A stretch of 64,000 bases of DNA from Pseudophaeomoniella oleicola (lineage: Eukaryota; Ascomycota; Eurotiomycetes; Phaeomoniellales; Phaeomoniellaceae): positions 39,345 through 103,344 of the forward strand of contig QWDQ01000075.1 in assembly GCA_003868215.1 (NCBI GenBank), given 5' to 3'. Both the position numbers and the translations under genes were made by a program. The notes beneath the pieces were generated by a model. That model did no database searches, had not been told where the DNA came from, and was given only the letters and a program-made list of their open reading frames with translations. Positions 33,235-44,930 of the stretch are shown here, in pieces (positions within the stretch are counted from its first letter, which is position 1; the number at the start of each line of letters is the position of its first letter).

Positions 33235-34796
33235 TATTTCAGTCCTGCATACGGGCGATCTCAAGGATCTTGCGCAAGTTAGATGCTGTAAGTCAATCAC
33301 AGAGTTTAAACGCACCAGTCAGGTTCAATTACGAGAGCCGGTCGATAATGCGTGACAACAAGCAATTGGGATGGTTGTCTATACTGCACTATACAGGTGA
33401 CAGGTCTTCTATTTACCTCTCTACCGCGCGATCGTGGTATCCTTGTACTTCTCAGAGATATACAGGGATAAATCCTTCGAGACTCGGGTCGTGCATTGAT
33501 TGGAAATTTGCGTAATTCCGGTGGAAAACGCAAGGCGCCGGCATGTCATCCCTGTTGTCCTACAATCCAATCGGGGCTGTACCCGCTGCCTCTCACCCTC
33601 CAAAGTAGTGGTGACAATCTGTAAACTATAACGTTGCATGGGGGAACACTTTCCTGCCGAGTCGAGATTGGCCGTCCGACAAAGGTAGGGGCATGGGGTA
33701 TATCACTCACAGTCTCATTGATTAAACGAGTACTTTGGGTTTTGGAATAGAGTCGAGTCATGATGCTGCAGAACCCATACTGTCTGGCTAGATGTTCCTG
33801 ATTCTACTGTGCGTCACGATCGCCAGTCGATGGTCCACAAACGACACTTGGGCCGGGTCGATCCTCGGTCCTGCCGCTCGGTAGAGATCCGTTCTCTGAT
33901 GGACCAAACTCAAGGCCATCGGATTCAGCCATCCGCCCTTCCGCGGCTCACCTACCATACACCACGCGTGATGATCTTGTCGGAAAGGAAGGACGTGACA
34001 CCACGGCGGTCCTGGGGTTTACATTCTACTCGGTGATCATACCCCGCCAAATCCACCAGTGACTACCATCGGAGGACATACTAATACATGCTTGCATAGT
34101 TGCCTTTTCTGGATCCCATGCATCTGCTATCCGGCAAGCCTTGCCCTGGCATATGTAGGGATCAACGACTGCCGCCATTGGTGGTTCGGTTGATTCGTAA
34201 CTTCATATTGTGGTGGTGACAACGTCCAACCGTTTCTTTAGATCTGCAGAATTGTCGGAGATGCCATCAATCCCGGCACTGTTTCGAGGATAAAGATCTG
34301 CTCGGCGTGTGCACCCACACCATCTCTGCTGCCTCGGAATTTCCGTCGTCGACGTTCATTTCACAAACCTAGAGCATATAGCCTTGATCACATAAAGTTC
34401 AGCGGGAACTCTGGAAAGCCTCCCCGGAGGCAGCGGATTGGGACCGACGTGATTGAGTTGGCCATATACCCATGTACCTGATGACCGACATCAAAGTGCA
34501 CCATCGTGCTGGTATTAAGTTATGTGACAGGCAAGAAGTATTTGCCGAAGTGCTCTGACATCTAATTGTAGCTCACCACTCCCTCAGTCGGTAGCCACGC
34601 ACAGATACTAAACATTGCCATGGGACGAATAAGGCCGGTCTAGCCTCCTCCCCGGTGCCAATCCTACCACAGAGACCCCCCTGTGATCCAAGTTACATAC
34701 CATGATCGTTCCCCGGGTCAGAAAGTTGCGGCATTACAAGATCTAATCTTGCTTTACGACCGGAGTATACCCATCAGGCAGCCATTTTCTTCCCAT
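33235..34796. other. Gene-poor region
   Basis: About 1.5 kb at ordinary GC with no frame longer than about 80 codons and no splice-consistent chain. It may be long regulatory DNA or a thoroughly decayed gene. Confidence 0.35.
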
Positions 34797-36396
34797 TCAA
34801 TCCAGCGCTTCTAACAGCCGATAGAGGTTTTTGAAAATCGGCCCCCCTTCACTTGATCTAGCCTTATCGCTTAGCGGGCCATACCGCCGACAAGACAAGA
34901 GGAACATGGTCACAAAGATGAACATGGTCACAAAGATGCACCCCTGCCTAAAAGTCTGCATTGCATGTAAGTATGTCCGACGCTCCCCTTCTATGCTTCG
35001 CCTCTCATCACCCGCCCTATCCGACAACTTTTCTATCACATCTTCATCTTCATTCCACACTCCGCTATGACTCATTCTCTCTTCACTAATCCCTGACCAC
35101 TTTTCCTGTCCTTGCCTTTCCCTGGAACCCTGTTCTCCTGATGTCTGGTCATCCAAGTCTCTACGAGTGTGTAAGGATCTGACAACATTTACATATCAAT
35201 AAGGTTTTCGTGATACAAAACACCGGGTATTGCCTTGCGAGGATGCTAGTGCAGATAGACGAACAGACAGGTATAGGCGCCGGTCAAGCGATACTATACT
35301 CGACTGGCATTCGAGGTCTTTTCTCGGGAGGCATATTCATCCTCCTCACCCTTGCCCTTAGGCTGGAACTTCGCACTTTGTCGGTAGGTAAGTGACTAGA
35401 TATGTACGTAAATAATCACTGCTCCTAGTGGACCGTGACGCAAGACAAGCAAGCAAGCATCGGCTTGATTCTGGCTAGGGACCGCTAAGTACCCCATATC
35501 GAATACCTAAGTAAACATTGATGAATTATGTATATTGACATCTATGGGAAAGATCACTAAATGCTCAGCACCGTCTCAAGCAATCATCCCATCAATTCAT
35601 GATCAACCAGGAAATTCCCTCAATGGATGTCCCCCATTTACTTGGATTGGTCCATACGATCGATCTATCTATACATATTACTACAAACTATTCTTGAACA
35701 TCTTCTTCCCCCCTCACCCTTTCCGTCAAACTTTCTGTCTAGGCTCTTTGTGTCCTCATCCATCCATCTACCTAACACCCTTAGTTATTTTACTTTCTGA
35801 ACCAAACGCATGCATCATCCACAGCAGCAGAAACAAATCAGACTAAGTTAAGTATCTAGATGGAGAAAAATTTTTGAACGGAATGGAACGGAACGGAACG
35901 TCCTCTTTTGGTGGTGGTGGTGGTTGGGAAATGGTGTCGTATAAGAAACTGTGATATCTGTCAGTCAGTCATTCCATTCCATTCGATTTGTCTGTTTCCC
36001 CCCTTTTTCACTCAACTCACTCACTACGTACCTACCTAGGTACCTAGGTAAGGTCCCTAAGAAGCATGTGGTGGATGATTTTCACATCAATGGTAAGAAT
36101 GGGTTCAGGGTGGTGAGAGAGAAAAGGGTTACTTTGATTTTCTTGATAGTATGTATGTATGTAGATAGATACGTACGTACGTAGTAATGAAAGAAGAGAG
36201 ATATAAAGTCCTTTTTTTGTGGAGTGTATTGGGGGTTGGGTTTTGAAAGAGAGAGGGAGAGCAAAAATGCTTGAAGCATATGTAACGAAAGGAAATGTGA
36301 ATGGCAAATGCTATATTATTCACATTTTGACGTTAGGTAGACTAGAGAGTAAAACGTAGGAAACCTGTCCGAAAAACATCTTGCTATTAATCTTGC
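34797..36396. other. Gene-poor region with a small ORF and PEX5 3' flank
   Basis: A minus-strand frame of 119 codons (34797-35156) holds a duplicated hydrophobic FVTMF segment made by an 18-bp tandem duplication (AACATGGTCACAAAGATG, twice from about 34904). It has no recognisable homology and I do not call it a gene. Between 35880 and 36190 the sequence has GGAACGGAAT repeats, a TACCTAGGTACCTAGGTA stretch near 36032, and TACGTACGTACGTAGTA near 36171. Confidence 0.35.
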
Positions 36397-38405
36397 TCAG
36401 AAATCAAATTCGCTTCTAAACGAATTGAGATTCATGTCGGGACCGACTTTCTCGCTCAAGTCTCTTCTTCCCATGCTCGCCAGGGCCCTTCTGAGCGTCT
36501 CGTGTAGATTCGTACTCTCGTTCTGTTCGAGCATTTTGTCTATCGTGGGGTTCATGTTCACTTCGTGTAGCCTGTCGCCGACGATCTGTTGGACATGTTC
36601 TCTGCCTTTGTCCTCAAAGACGCGGTGCAGGGATAGGGCGCCTAGGAGGTGCTGTGCTGCTTCTGGATAGCAGCCTATGTTTATGCATGAGACACCGAGG
36701 TTATAGCGGGCTCGGACGAAGTTGGGATTCAGCGTAAGGGCTTTCTCGTAGGCGGCAATGGCATCTTCCGACCGGCCGGAGTTGGCTAGCGTAGCGCCTA
36801 ATCGGTTCCAGAGGAGATGGACCTGTCCCTTTGAATTTGAAGTGCCTTCCTCTGTAGAGGCCAAGGCGGCGCTGAAGCAATCTACTGCTTTGTCGAATTC
36901 TTCGTCGCCGTAGAACAGCACGCCGAGACCGACCTGGACATCGGGATCCATGGATGCGCCAGACGGCGATAATTGAGCGGCTTGGATGAACAGATCTGTT
37001 ATGCGTTTGTGGAGCATGTGGCGATCGGTGAAGCCTAACTCAGCGGGTTGTGAAACTGCAGATGGAGATATTATTTGTGGGTATTTCACGGAAAGCCACC
37101 TCTCTAGGGTGCGATAAGCTGTGCTCTCGTAACCTTCATTGACATAGGAAACCGAAAGAGACATGAGAGCGTCGAGGTTATTAGGATCAAGGCGAAGGGC
37201 TTCTTCCAGAGCTCGAATGGCTGGCGTCTCCTTTTCATTTTGGGCTTGAGTGTTACCCAGGTAAAGCCAAGCCTGGATATGGTCAGACTTGTGTTGCACT
37301 GCAGCTTCAAAGGCTAGTGAAGCAAGAGTGAGGTTGCCGTTCGTTTCGAGTATGTGGATGCCTTCGGAGAACGGGTCGGGAAACAGGAGGAAAGCGTTGT
37401 CTCCATCGAAGTAGTATTCTTCGGGTTCCCCATAAGCAGGCATGTCGGAGCCAAGATCGTGGGTGTTCAGTCCCAAGTCGTTATAATTGGAAAAATCGTC
37501 GAATTCTTCATTCCAGTTCGTAATATGTTCCGTATCACCCAGTTGTCTGTCAGATCTTTCAGCTTGTATGCCACGCCAGATGGACTCAAAATCGCCATGA
37601 ATTGTTTCAGAGGCTATTTTAGGAGACACTGACCTATCAAGCTCATCAAGCTCCGCCTCAATTGCAGCATTGGCATCACCACTCAAAGAGGTCTGGTCTA
37701 CCGTCTCCATTTCGGCAAATTGGGCCTCCCAATGAGTGTCATCCAATTCGACCATGCGGTTCTTGCCTTTGTCTGATGCTAGATCTTGGGGCTGTTGCGT
37801 GCTCATCGGACTGTATGTAGGCCGCATCATCATTCCTGGGGCCATTCCGCTGTAACCCAACCCTAACGGCCTCTGAAAGCCGCTCATCGGCTGCTGTGTC
37901 TGCGTGATGGGACTACTTGTGCGTTGGGGACCGGGCTGTTTCGTGTGCTGAAACCTGGTGAACTCTGCTGGGCTCAACCCTCCGCTTCTAACTCCCCCCA
38001 TCTTTGATCCCTGAAAAGCGGCCTCCATCCGTGCCTGCTCTGCTGCATCGAACTCTCCGGCCCAACCTGGAGAATCAGCACGCTGAGGTACTTGACGTAT
38101 TGCGGGTAAATCTCTCCGAAGTTGTTCCATCGCAAAAGGTTGAGGTTGCAAATGCGCAGGCTGTTGCATGAAGTCATTCATCATCTGCTATATCGTCAGC
38201 TTCTAGCAACGCGAACGTTGTGTGGTGGAAGGACCTGATCGGAACCGTTCGGACTCATCACTGATCGAAATCCCTGCTCAGAACCTCCAACGCCCCTTCC
38301 GACGAGTCGATCCCTCTGTAAAGAATTATCATTTTGAAGTTGTTTCGAAAACTGGGTTAGCGGATTGCCTGCGGTAGAGCACTCAGCGCCACCTAGAAAA
38401 GACAT
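36397..38405 (-). CDS. pex5: PEX5, peroxisomal PTS1 import receptor
   Basis: Two exons, 38405-38235 and 38187-36397, separated by a 47-nt intron (branch GCTGAC), give 653 residues. The N-terminus MSFLGGAECSTAGNPLTQF carries the conserved Cys9, the monoubiquitination site used for receptor recycling. WxxxF/Y-type Pex14/Pex13-binding pentapeptides include WAGEF, WEAQF and WNEEF. The C-terminal half is a TPR domain (LYLGNTQAQNEKETPAIRAL, NRLGATLANSGRSEDAIAAY, ARYNLGVSCINIGCYPEAAQ) that binds C-terminal SKL-type signals of matrix proteins. The first exon supplies the only Cys-containing N-terminus, so the ATG at 38184 alone would be a wrong start. Confidence 0.96.
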
Positions 38406-38982
38406 CTTGAGAACGAAGTCGTTATAACAGAGCGAGCGGTGGTATCTCAGTATGTGGCTCCCGGTCTAGTGATACTACATAAGGGGACTTGAAGTATCGC
38501 AGAACGCCCTGTCCTGATGATGCTTGCTTGAGAAAATAGTGGCGAGCGTCGTTATCTTAAAGTGTAGACTGATGTACGCCGTCATGCCTCGGTTAAGCGG
38601 GGATCCCAGTCCGAAGACAAAAAGGCATCCCCACAACTGTATTAGCAGACATGCTTCAATGTGTACAAGGCGTATAGCGTGCGATAATTACCAATATTGT
38701 AGCATAAAGTAGAAGTGTTTGGAAGTTGAGATTGTAATGTATTAACATATGTATTAATCTATTCCACAGAAGAGAATCAAAGAATGACACCAGCCTTTGA
38801 CTCCCATCGAGCATACCTCCTTCCACATCCCACGGTGAGCTCAGTTTAAAAGTATCATCCAACTTGTATGATCGATCACAAGTCTTACTTATAATACAGA
38901 GAGAGAAGCTCTCAGAATAAACCAGGTAGCATCGCATAGAAACTAGAAACATGCGGCCCGCTTGCTCGTCACATGCTCAACC
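38406..38982. other. Intergenic, PEX5 promoter and 3' flank of the RRM gene
   Basis: No supported gene or strong element is seen. Confidence 0.4.
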
Positions 38983-40076
38983 CTATGAAGGAGACGAATA
39001 AGACTCCCCTCCTGCAGCCTGGGAACCACCAGATCCAGGTAGACTCTTCCTCTCATTAGGTGTTTGGCTGTAGTCAATCCGAAGTGTCCTACCGTGGACC
39101 GACTTGCCAACTAAGAGCTTTTGAGCTTCAATGGCGCTATTAACATCAATGAAATCTGCGTGGGCGAAGCCTCTAGGTTGACCAGTACGGCGGTCAATCG
39201 CCACCCTAACGTCAACGAGATTCTTGATACCCTTGAAGAGATCGTTGAGATCCCTGTCCGTCATCTCAAAGGACATGTTGCCAATGAACAGCGTCTTTGT
39301 CGGCGGGTTCAGAGTGCGACTTGGGCTGGCGTTGAATTTGCCCATGTCTCGCTGCGCGAACTGAACAATAACACGACGTCCTTCATAGACCTGCATATGC
39401 ATGGCATCTTTAGTCTTTGCTGCATCCTCTGGATTTGTAAATGCGACATAGCCGTATCTGTTTGATTGAATCAGCACGTTCTGTCTGAACTTTTGGAGAC
39501 ACCACTGACCCTTTGCTAAGCCCACGGCTATCACGAATAATCTTCACGTATCTGATATCACCGAAGCGGGAAAATTCTGATTTGAGGTCTGCTTCGTTGA
39601 CGTCAAAGAAGAGATTACCAATGTAGATTGTATCCTTGTTTGGAGCTGCGGTAGCATCGTCACCCTCGGCTAAAGTTTTGGCGCCATCGACGGCTTGAGA
39701 GATAGTCTTAGTAACAGTGTCCTTGGCGGCTTCTATTGTGCTTTTTGGCTCCTCAGCAGGCTTCTGGGGTTCGAAAGCAGGCTCGCCCTGCTGTTCAGAG
39801 ATGGCATTCTCAACTTCGTCTTCTGGGGCGGGTTCACTTTTTTCAAGTGGGATATCTTCCTTCTTTTCGACCTCGTCTGATGCCCATCTCCTCTGAGAAA
39901 ATGCCACTGATGAATGACGTGGAGCTCTTAAAGTCGGATAGGTGATGTTGCTGATCGGGCGCGACCTTGAGATGGTTGAGGGTGAACGGTTCGTAAGTAG
40001 GCGGAAAGCCACTCTACGTAATTGAAACCTGCAAAACAGTAAGCAAAATCCAGCCCAAAGTAACAATCACATACAT
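38983..40076 (-). CDS. Two-RRM RNA-binding protein with mitochondrial presequence; start codon split by an intron
   Basis: Three coding exons: the bases AT at 40076-40075, then 40028-39510, then 39457-38983. The total is 331 residues. The 46-nt first intron (GTATGT...TTTTGCAG) interrupts the initiation codon between T and G, giving MFQLRRVAFRLLTNRSPS, an Arg-rich amphipathic mitochondrial presequence. After an acidic linker come RRM1 (IYIGNLFFDVNEADLKSEF; RNP1 GYGYVAF formed across the second intron) and RRM2 (LFIGNMSFEMTDRDLNDLF; RNP1-like RGFAHADF). Such proteins bind mitochondrial or nucleolar RNA; the presequence favours mitochondria. The frame continuing upstream without splicing has no ATG, which supports the split-start model. 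Confidence 0.85.
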
Positions 40077-41476
40077 ATTGTCTGTATCGTCAAAAGATCT
40101 TCACAAGTTCACGATTAAAGAGGGACAACGTCAAGGCAAAATCTCAGTTGAATATAAATGAAGTAAAAGCAAGTACTGATATCAAATGTCGCTCCAAAAT
40201 TTCGAAGCTCCAATCTCTAATCGAGGTCGGATTCTCTCCCGCAAACGAAGCTAGTCCTTCTTTGGAAATCTTACCACATAGCACCTCCTGAATCGTCCAA
40301 TCCGTATTGCAAAACTTCTCGTTCACTTTGGTCCCTCGTCAAGTTGTCAATGCCATTGTGTACAGAGTCTTGTACAGAGTCTTGAGAGATGCTGGTGCTG
40401 TGGAAGACCGCTGAAACTATGGTCAGACTCTATGCTCTGGAGCTTACCGCAAGAACGATTTGACAGTAGACGGGGAATTCTGCCGGATATGCACCCTTGG
40501 CTTCGTAGGGTCCGTCCCATTCCGTGTCTTCTGGCAGCTGAAAATGTTATCTCAAGAAGACCTCAATTGGCACCATGAATCCTGACCTTGGATTCCTTGG
40601 ATTGATGCTCATGAAAGTCGCTTCTGAAAATGTCCCAGGCTTGTGACTGTACTTGCCTTCTTGAGGCAAATCGTGTCCTACTCTGCTGGAGCCGGTCTAC
40701 TGCAACATACGCAAAACATCTTGGGACAGCAGAGGCACAGAAAGGATTTTACACTATCCATAAGGGACTACCTAGCACTAGTACACGGGATATAAGAGAA
40801 GGTGCCATGCTCAAAATCAGTCATCTCTTTGCTAACTTACCTCTGTACACCACATCATTCCGATACTGGAAAGGATTTCTCTACTATGGCCTTCAAAGTT
40901 CACAGGCACTTGTAAACTAGGTGTACGTAGCACTACGGCGTAAGCCCACCATGTCACAAGTAACTCAGTCATCGGGACTTGCCAATAAGATCTGCGAGCG
41001 ATTTGACTCCTTTCAACATAGTACAAAGTAGTAGTACTACGTAGTAAACAAGTCCACCGGCAGAAAATTTTCAAGCAGACGTAATCTAATCAGATGAGGA
41101 TCTAATCTCTCGGCATCAATCATCAATTCCCCATATTCTGAAATCACCCGCTGGACGAGAAAAAAACTCTCCACCCTCGACTCACCGCAAAGTCGCCCAA
41201 TTTTCACAACATTGCGGGTTCTTCGAATGTAACAATGAACATTGCCTATGTGTCTACACCTTAAGGCGCAATCCAAGGCAAAACAAAGCGAGATCGCTAC
41301 ACTAAGGGTCTGCAGTGTGGGCTAGCAGGACTGGCCGCTTTTCATCTTTACAACTCCCCTTACCTTCCTTGACAACAAAAATAACGAAGATCGAAACCAT
41401 GCTCCCTCGGTAACACAACTTTTCTCATTCTTCCTTTCCTTCAATATTACCTCCCTTGACGGGTCTACGTATCCGC
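40077..41476. other. Intergenic region with a possible small spliced ORF and a palindrome
   Basis: On the minus strand, segments ending at 40587, 40537-40448 and 40410-40339 read as LPEDTEWDGPYEAKGAYPAE and KTLYKTLYTMALTT across introns of 49 and 37 nt; the second is very short, the start is not found and I know no homologue. A 12-bp direct duplication (TACAGAGTCTTG) lies near 40362-40385, and TACTACGTAGTA at 41035-41046. The remainder is promoter of the ornithine carrier. Confidence 0.3.
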
Positions 41477-42553
41477 ATGGCAGCAACCGATCTAGAACAT
41501 ATCTACCCAAAGCCATCCCTTCACAACCATGCACCAAGACTAGGCGGGGAAATGTCAACCAGACCCGAACCAACTCTTCCGACCACCATAACGATAGCTT
41601 CTTCTCAATCCCTTGAGGCTGCCAAGGACATCCTTTTCGGATCTATAGCTGGCATGTGTGGGAAATTCATTGAATATCCCTTTGACACAGTTAAAGTCCG
41701 CCTCCAATCACACGTTCCGACACCCACATCTCCCGCATACCGGGGACCGCTCGAGTGTTTCGTCCGATCCTATCGCTATGATGGCGGACTCGCAAGTCTA
41801 TACCGTGGAATATCGGCGCCGTTGGTGGGAGCAGCAATAGAAAACAGTAGCTTATTCTTCAGCTACAGAATAGCGCAGGAAGCCATGGTCTGGGCGCTCC
41901 CAGAGTTTGCGCATGATGCGAACGAACACACAAAGAACAGTTTGCCACTCTCAGCCCTCTTGGCTTGTGGCGCGGCGTCTGGAGCTTTCACATCACTCTT
42001 GCTCACACCAATCGAGCTGATCAAATGTCGCATGCAAGCGCCAACAGGAGTATCGACGCTGGCACATAGCCGTCCTGGCCCGCTCTCACATGTAGTGAGT
42101 ATCTTTCGTAATGAAGGTCTGTTGGGATTCTGGCATGGCCAACTAGGGACCCTCATAAGGGAGACCGGAGGTTCGGCGGCCTGGTTTGGAAGCTACGAGG
42201 GTGTCTGCAATGCTTTCAGAAAATATAGCAAAGTAGATGGCGGGGAGAGTGGGCAATTACCTGTCTATCAGCAAATGTGTGCTGGTGCAACTGCTGGGAT
42301 GTCGTACAATTTCATTTTCTATCCCGCGGATACCATAAAGTCAAGAATGCAGACAGAGGATGTCTCGGCCACCGTCAAGCCCGGCAGGACTATGGCACGT
42401 CGACAGACCTTTGGGTCTACCGGAAGAGCCATCTGGAGAGAGCATGGACTGAGAGGCTTCTATCGAGGTTGTGGCATTACCGTTGCGCGATCCGCTCCTA
42501 GTTCTGCATTCATATTCTCCATATACGAAGGTCTGCGGGCGTATGTTGATTAG
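41477..42553 (+). CDS. ort1: Mitochondrial ornithine/arginine carrier (Ort1/ARG-13 type)
   Basis: A 358-residue mitochondrial carrier with three repeats, each with the P-x-D/E-x-x-K/R signature: YPFDTVKVRLQ, TPIELIKCRMQ and YPADTIKSRMQ. The RETGGSAAWFGSYE stretch and the ECFVRSYRYDGGLASLYRG loop are typical of ornithine carriers, which exchange matrix ornithine for cytosolic ornithine/arginine or protons, linking arginine biosynthesis and catabolism. I start at the ATG at 41477; another ATG at 41552 (MSTRPEPTLP) would give a shorter N-terminus and cannot be excluded. No intron is needed. Confidence 0.88.
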   Translation: MAATDLEHIYPKPSLHNHAPRLGGEMSTRPEPTLPTTITIASSQSLEAAKDILFGSIAGMCGKFIEYPFDTVKVRLQSHVPTPTSPAYRGPLECFVRSYRYDGGLASLYRGISAPLVGAAIENSSLFFSYRIAQEAMVWALPEFAHDANEHTKNSLPLSALLACGAASGAFTSLLLTPIELIKCRMQAPTGVSTLAHSRPGPLSHVVSIFRNEGLLGFWHGQLGTLIRETGGSAAWFGSYEGVCNAFRKYSKVDGGESGQLPVYQQMCAGATAGMSYNFIFYPADTIKSRMQTEDVSATVKPGRTMARRQTFGSTGRAIWREHGLRGFYRGCGITVARSAPSSAFIFSIYEGLRAYVD

Positions 42554-43055
42554 CGTGGAGTTCTCTCGTGCAAATCTTATGACTGACGAAGTAATGAAGG
42601 CGTGCATCGAATTACCTTACATGGCGTCAGTAGAGTCTGGGAGTGGCAGATAGCAATGACATTCATGACGTAGCTCCGAAGTCTTTCGGCTCGAGGATTT
42701 CAATATCTCCATATCTAGTAAATGTGACCAAGGTGCTCCAGGACTCTTGCGCCGTGTCTGCTCTAGGATAGGCACCCTATTGTCCGTGGGCTAGATTGCA
42801 ATTGCAGTTCTTCGGTGCAAAGGCTAAGAATGCTTCAACTCCCCAATGATGACAGTGGGGAGAGGCTCTTCGAACAAGCACCAAAGGGACCTAGCGTGGT
42901 ATATGATAAGATAAGGAAATTTAGTGGTACGCCTCCGAAATTTTGATCTTAGACTGCCGGATTTTGTTTCTAATATTCATCTTCCACTGCCTGTGATCAT
43001 TTTCATCCCCCAGATCGCTTGCTTTTTTAGACATTTGCCATTTGCCATTGGAAAT
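42554..43055. other. Intergenic, promoter of cgr1
   Basis: No supported gene. The frame of cgr1 is open for 44 codons upstream of its ATG, but the sequence there is not protein-like. Confidence 0.4.
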
Positions 43056-43546
43056 ATGTCTAAGGATGCTACGGAGACAGCACTCCATCCGGGTGTAGTT
43101 GGACATGATGGCAACACTACGTCCTCTGCTAAAACTGCCACTGAAATACAACCCAAGAAACCGCAAGGACTACGAAAAAATGGTACGTACAATGGCAACT
43201 TACGCCCAATATAGCGTTCTGACATACTCCTGTAGGAAAGCAATGGCACGACCCTTCCACTCGTCGGCCCTTTCGTCCTGGCTCTTCGACGAATCCAAGT
43301 CTGCGTGCAAATGCTTTCGCCAGACGCCAAGTACAACGGACTGCCACTGAAGCGGCAAAAGCCATCGAAAGTGAAATGAAAGCGGAGAAGGAGGCGGAAA
43401 GAAAAGAACATGTTGACAGGATACTGAACCGAAGAAAGGAGAAAGAGGAAAAGGAACGCCAAGCCATCATAGAGGCGAAAATGAGCGTTAAGCGGAGAGA
43501 GAGATTGAAGAGAAAGCAGAAGAGGAACAAGTTACTCAACTCCTAA
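43056..43546 (+). CDS. cgr1: Cgr1, 60S ribosome biogenesis protein
   Basis: Two exons, 43056-43182 and 43236-43546, joined across a 53-nt intron to give 145 residues. The junction creates the Cgr1 signature GLRKNGKQWHD, followed by RRPFRPGSSTNPSLRANAF and a long Lys/Glu/Arg-rich coiled coil ending KRRERLKRKQKRNKLLNS. Cgr1 is a nucleolar protein needed for pre-rRNA processing of the large subunit. The unspliced first frame ends early and the second exon's other frame gives a misleading product, so splicing is essential to see this gene. Confidence 0.92.
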
Positions 43547-43797
43547 CGGATATGGGAGAACATTTGCGTCCCTGTCACGGCAGCATATTGGTTGAAGGCA
43601 CTGCACTGGGTTGCTTGTCTCTGGCAGGGCCATGCACTCGTCTGTGTATACAAGTCGACCTGGCCAATTAAACACCGACTCATAGTATGCATGTCCTGAA
43701 TTCGGGTTATCGAGCTTCCTGTAATTGTCCGGATATTGCTCGTTGTCCTCCGGAGAAAGTTGCATGGCTTGGGTTCACCACCGACACCACATGGAAG

Positions 43798-44930
43798 TCA
43801 ATTGCATGTACGACCAGCGAGTTCGGTTACAGTTCGACTGAGATCGAGAACTAGCCAACAAGAAAGACCAATCGCTGCATTTACTGGAGAAGTTGTTACG
43901 GCTTGCGATTCCGCCTCGTCGGGACTTAATGAGCATATCTGGGCAAGAATGGGAAATTTGGGTTCCAAGAACTGTACAGCGAGGTCGAACCCACATGGCT
44001 TCGGGTTGAAGAATACACTCCGGACTCTCCCAGTAACCATAACGTCACCCAAAGGTGTCCTTCGAGGACATTTCTCACCACCAGTAATTACCTGACGATC
44101 TCCGTGCAGTCCGGACAGCGCGGCTGCGGCTTTCCTTTCGACCGAATCGGATTCTCATTAGTGAAACTGGAATTGTGGTTGAAAACGCTCTGAGTCGTTC
44201 GAAAATAGCACCAGAGCCGCTTGTGCAAAACGGCTTCTTCGTCATAGCAGCAAGCATGCTTAACATCACAAGATGCAGCCACATCTATTGATAAAGGCAG
44301 TTACTACTACTAGATCCATTGGTTCATCGCCAGTTCCTATCGCATAATCTGAGCCTGAGATCGCGACAATAATACCTTGTTTGTCGACCTTTTTGTCACT
44401 CTGGTCCTATGTTCTGGCGGACTTCGTAATGAATTTACAAATACCTGCCTGTGGATGAGCATAGTCATAGCATGGATACTCGTGTCGGCAATTGCATTAC
44501 TGTCTCACCGAACTGACAGCAGAGCTCCTTGATCAATACACGCAACTGTTCACGTATCTCTTCTTTTGTAGCTATGGATTTGCATCTATCTATCACTCTT
44601 TCTCGACCCTAGGACTGCACCCGTAGCAACGAGAAGCGCATGCTTTATGAATACACATTATTCATCATATGTGTGTCAGCTTTTCCCTCGCATCGGTGCC
44701 TTGCATCAGTGCCTCGCTTCACACACCATCTTATGCCCAGCTCTGGCCGTCAAAGCATTGATATGCAGGTACCCCCAATATGACCGATTGAGTCCTCCGA
44801 GGCTTTCAGGTGTTGGCTTCCCCGGGTCCTTAAGCGCTGCCTTGACTTCTAAAACCTGAACGTACCATAATAGTCAATGTTGCTGTAATCCTCACCTCTC
44901 GGTTAATATCAATATGTCTTTCTCAGGTAA
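43798..44930 (-). pseudogene. Decayed or frameshifted multi-exon gene of unknown function
   Basis: Several minus-strand segments look coding but cannot be joined cleanly: 44855-44727 (VLEVKAALKDPGKPTPESLG and RSYWGYLHINALTARAGHKM), 44608-44509 (RERVIDRCKSIATKEEIREQ then LRVLIKELCCQF), about 44406-44285 (KKVDKQGIIVAISGSDYAIG then TGDEPMDLVVVTAFINR), 44282-44095 (DVKHACCYDEEAVLHKRLWC) and 44030-43798 (VRSVFFNPKPCGFDLAVQFL). Between the third and fourth segments the frame shifts around 44285-44270 with no room for an intron. The last junction (GTAATT...GGGAG) is plausible. The Cys-rich part has CPDC and HACC motifs that might bind zinc. I do not recognise the family. Confidence 0.4.

Noticed and set aside
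34797-35156. 119-codon minus-strand frame with duplicated FVTMF
   Set aside because: No homology, no supported start, and the hydrophobic part arises from a simple 18-bp duplication.
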